This document shows, one piece after another, positions 62,416 to 64,000 of a stretch of DNA of 64,000 nucleotides. Made by a program: the position numbers and the translations under genes. The stretch is from JABWBD01 sp040768665. Its GTDB lineage: Bacteria > Planctomycetota > Planctomycetia > Pirellulales > Thermoguttaceae. The notes under the pieces are model-generated. The model had not been told where the DNA came from. It did not search any database and worked only from the letters and a program-made list of their open reading frames with translations. The stretch covers positions 62,001 through 126,000 of the forward strand of contig JAXGMN010000009.1 in NCBI GenBank assembly GCA_040768665.1, in the 5' to 3' direction. Numbering within the stretch: position 1 is the first letter of the stretch; every line of letters begins with the position of its first letter.

Positions 62416-64000
62416 CTATCTTCGATCATCGCTCACTAACTTAGGCGCGTCCCACAACGCCACACCGACGTGGCGGTGCCCGCACTCGGGGGCAGCACCC
62501 GAATAGTAAGCGGTTACGATCTTTCCGTCTGGCCGCTGTATGCTGCTGGGATAACCGCAGTCCCAGGTTTCGCTCGTCGCCAGACGGATTGGCGAAGTCC
62601 AGGTCTTCCCCTCGTCCGCGCTCAAGCGGGCCAGTGCGCCCGTTTGTTTTGGGATGCGGTTGTTGTATGTCAGCAACAGGCGCCCATCGCGCAGCTTGAG
62701 CAGGTGCGCGTGGTACTCGCCGGGTCCGGTTACACGCTGCGGCCTGTGCCAGGTTTGGCCGTCGTCGTCCGAGTGGAACAAGTCTGTGGCGTCGCATCTC
62801 GCGACCGCCAGCCATTTCGTCTCGTCTAAGTGGAACACGAACGTCTCGTAATGCTGGGGGCCGATCATGCTCACGCGCTGCCACGAACTGCCATCGTCGT
62901 CGCTGCGGAACATCCACGACCGCGGCCCGCTAGTCGCTGCGTCAGTCCCAGCGCGCCCCCAACGGACATGGTAGCAACTCATCCGCAAAGAACCGTCCGA
63001 GGCTCGCACAATGTCGCCGAAAGGACAATATTCCATACAGCCGGCCTCGGGAGCAGGAAACTCTTTGGTCGATTCCCAAGTGCGGCCGCCATCGGCTGAG
63101 CGGCAGATCCAGAGTCGGAGCACCTTGCCGCAGAATGCCGCGCGATTAGGCTGCCGAGGCTGTTGCTCCTTGGCCCGACCTGAGCACGCCACGAGCAAAT
63201 CGCCATTGTTCGCCAGCCCGGCAGCAACATTGAAACGTGTGGTTTCGGTATCGTGCTGCGTGACCTGGCCTCGCTTCTCCCATTGAAGGCCGTCTGTGCT
63301 TGCCCAGCACTCCACGTCTCCTTCCGTGTCTTCGAACCACGACTGGTTGAATATGACCATAGTAATCGTGCCGTCGGGCAGCACCGTCAGGTTCGGAGCT
63401 GCCCAGACATTTTCCACCGCCACGACCCGTGTGATCTTAGCTGGTTCCGGTGCAGGCGCAACCGGCGGAATCGGGTCGTCGTCCGAGTCTTGGCAGGTTA
63501 TCGCAACACAAAAGGGAGACGCGTCGCCTGTCCTGATGAAGTCAATGCTACGTATCGTCTTCTCGGGATAAGGGTTCTTCCATTCAGTGCGGTACAGTGT
63601 GAGGCGAAGAGGTTCTTTGGATCGCTTCTGTGCGAGGCGTTGAGCAGGATTGTTGCCGGTCCATGCAGAGTATGCCTTGGTGACCGGCCAACGCATCGTA
63701 GCCTCCCACCAATCCCAAATATCTTCCCCGGTCACGATGGGAATCGTTTGATCCGTGCCATCATTGTAGTGAACCGTGTATTGCGCGACCGTCAGCCCTT
63801 TGTCCCCTCCGCCTTGTAGACCGTGGAAGAAATGGACCCGCTTCGCGCGACGGTCAACCGGCAGTGCCTTGACCTCAGGTGGGAAGGCGTCGAAGACCCC
63901 TGCTTTGTAACCGTTCAGTCGAATGTATTCATCGGAAATGAAGAACGGCACGTTCGCGAACGTTTGCACGCCCGTTGACAGTTCAGATAAGTTGTTGAGA
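62416..64000 (-). CDS. Sialidase-like BNR-repeat protein, 5' end beyond the window
   Basis: The frame is open from the right edge; the ORF starts at a GTG at 63969, but LNNLSELSTG continues upstream in frame, so the true start is outside. Residues from about 190 on have the repeated aspartate-box pattern of sialidase/BNR folds: SADGGRTWESTKEF, RSDDDGSSWQRVSM, HSDDDGQTWHRPQR and SADEGKTWTSPIRL. It is an exo-alpha-sialidase-like propeller, likely secreted or periplasmic. The N-terminal third (PPEVKALPVDRRAKRVHFFH, WDWWEATMRWPVTKAYSAWT) is a beta domain of the sugar-binding type. The substrate is unknown; catalytic arginines were not checked. Confidence 0.78.
   Translation of the reverse strand, partial: LNNLSELSTGVQTFANVPFFISDEYIRLNGYKAGVFDAFPPEVKALPVDRRAKRVHFFHGLQGGGDKGLTVAQYTVHYNDGTDQTIPIVTGEDIWDWWEATMRWPVTKAYSAWTGNNPAQRLAQKRSKEPLRLTLYRTEWKNPYPEKTIRSIDFIRTGDASPFCVAITCQDSDDDPIPPVAPAPEPAKITRVVAVENVWAAPNLTVLPDGTITMVIFNQSWFEDTEGDVECWASTDGLQWEKRGQVTQHDTETTRFNVAAGLANNGDLLVACSGRAKEQQPRQPNRAAFCGKVLRLWICRSADGGRTWESTKEFPAPEAGCMEYCPFGDIVRASDGSLRMSCYHVRWGRAGTDAATSGPRSWMFRSDDDGSSWQRVSMIGPQHYETFVFHLDETKWLAVARCDATDLFHSDDDGQTWHRPQRVTGPGEYHAHLLKLRDGRLLLTYNNRIPKQTGALARLSADEGKTWTSPIRLATSETWDCGYPSSIQRPDGKIVTAYYSGAAPECGHRHVGVALWDAPKLVSDDRR

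Overview
The window looks like a chromosomal segment of a planctomycete, probably Pirellulales-like. This rests on GC-rich coding sequence, a DUF1559 prepilin-type protein followed by a small carboxypeptidase-regulatory-like lipoprotein, an array of secreted DUF1579 proteins, a SUI1/eIF1-like protein, a GHL10-type glycoside hydrolase, and many dispersed palindromic intergenic elements. These are family recognitions made by eye; no search was run. I saw no rRNA, tRNA or CRISPR array.

Region 1 (1-17 kb) is mostly intact housekeeping and secreted genes. It holds a broken carbohydrate-binding protein, an unusual fusion of a C_GCAxxG_C_C domain to an M2-type metallopeptidase beside a POT peptide transporter, a TolB-like propeller protein, a lysine/histidine-rich secreted protein, a CenC-like protein and a GYF/zinc-ribbon membrane protein. 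It ends with a tightly coupled set of GHL10 hydrolase, DsrK-like iron-sulfur protein and DsrC, with no dsrAB in view. Several MITE-like or REP-like palindromes lie between these genes.

Region 2 (17-36 kb) is a degraded defence and mobile-gene area. It contains a gutted WYL regulator, an antitoxin whose PIN toxin has lost its middle, a frameshifted HNH cassette, a GHKL ATPase stub, a NACHT-like gene that lost its Walker A region and carries a 137-bp repeat at the break, a DUF262/HNH protein, a DUF5131 protein, and a HIT protein overlapping a nuclease-DEAH helicase. It ends with four shuffled shards of the C-terminal half of a DNA-phosphorothioation-associated putative methyltransferase. A repeated reading frame encoding ISDTWYEHTSEHTDLAIRG recurs here. 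Many frameshifts in this region are compensated single-base indels, so some may be assembly errors rather than real decay.

Region 3 (36-40 kb) has the DUF1559/lipoprotein pair, a sugar-isomerase remnant and several repeats. Region 4 (40-48.8 kb) is a compact minus-strand run of about ten small genes (SUI1, small basic protein, pRiA4b ORF-3-like, DUF6398, GlsB/YeaQ-like and unknowns), divergent from an ATP-grasp protein and two excisionase-like helix-turn-helix proteins.

Region 5 (48.8-64 kb) is a minus-strand array of eight DUF1579-type secreted proteins, one broken, interleaved with a TlpA-like thioredoxin protein and a YVTN-like propeller protein. A sialidase-like protein runs off the right edge.
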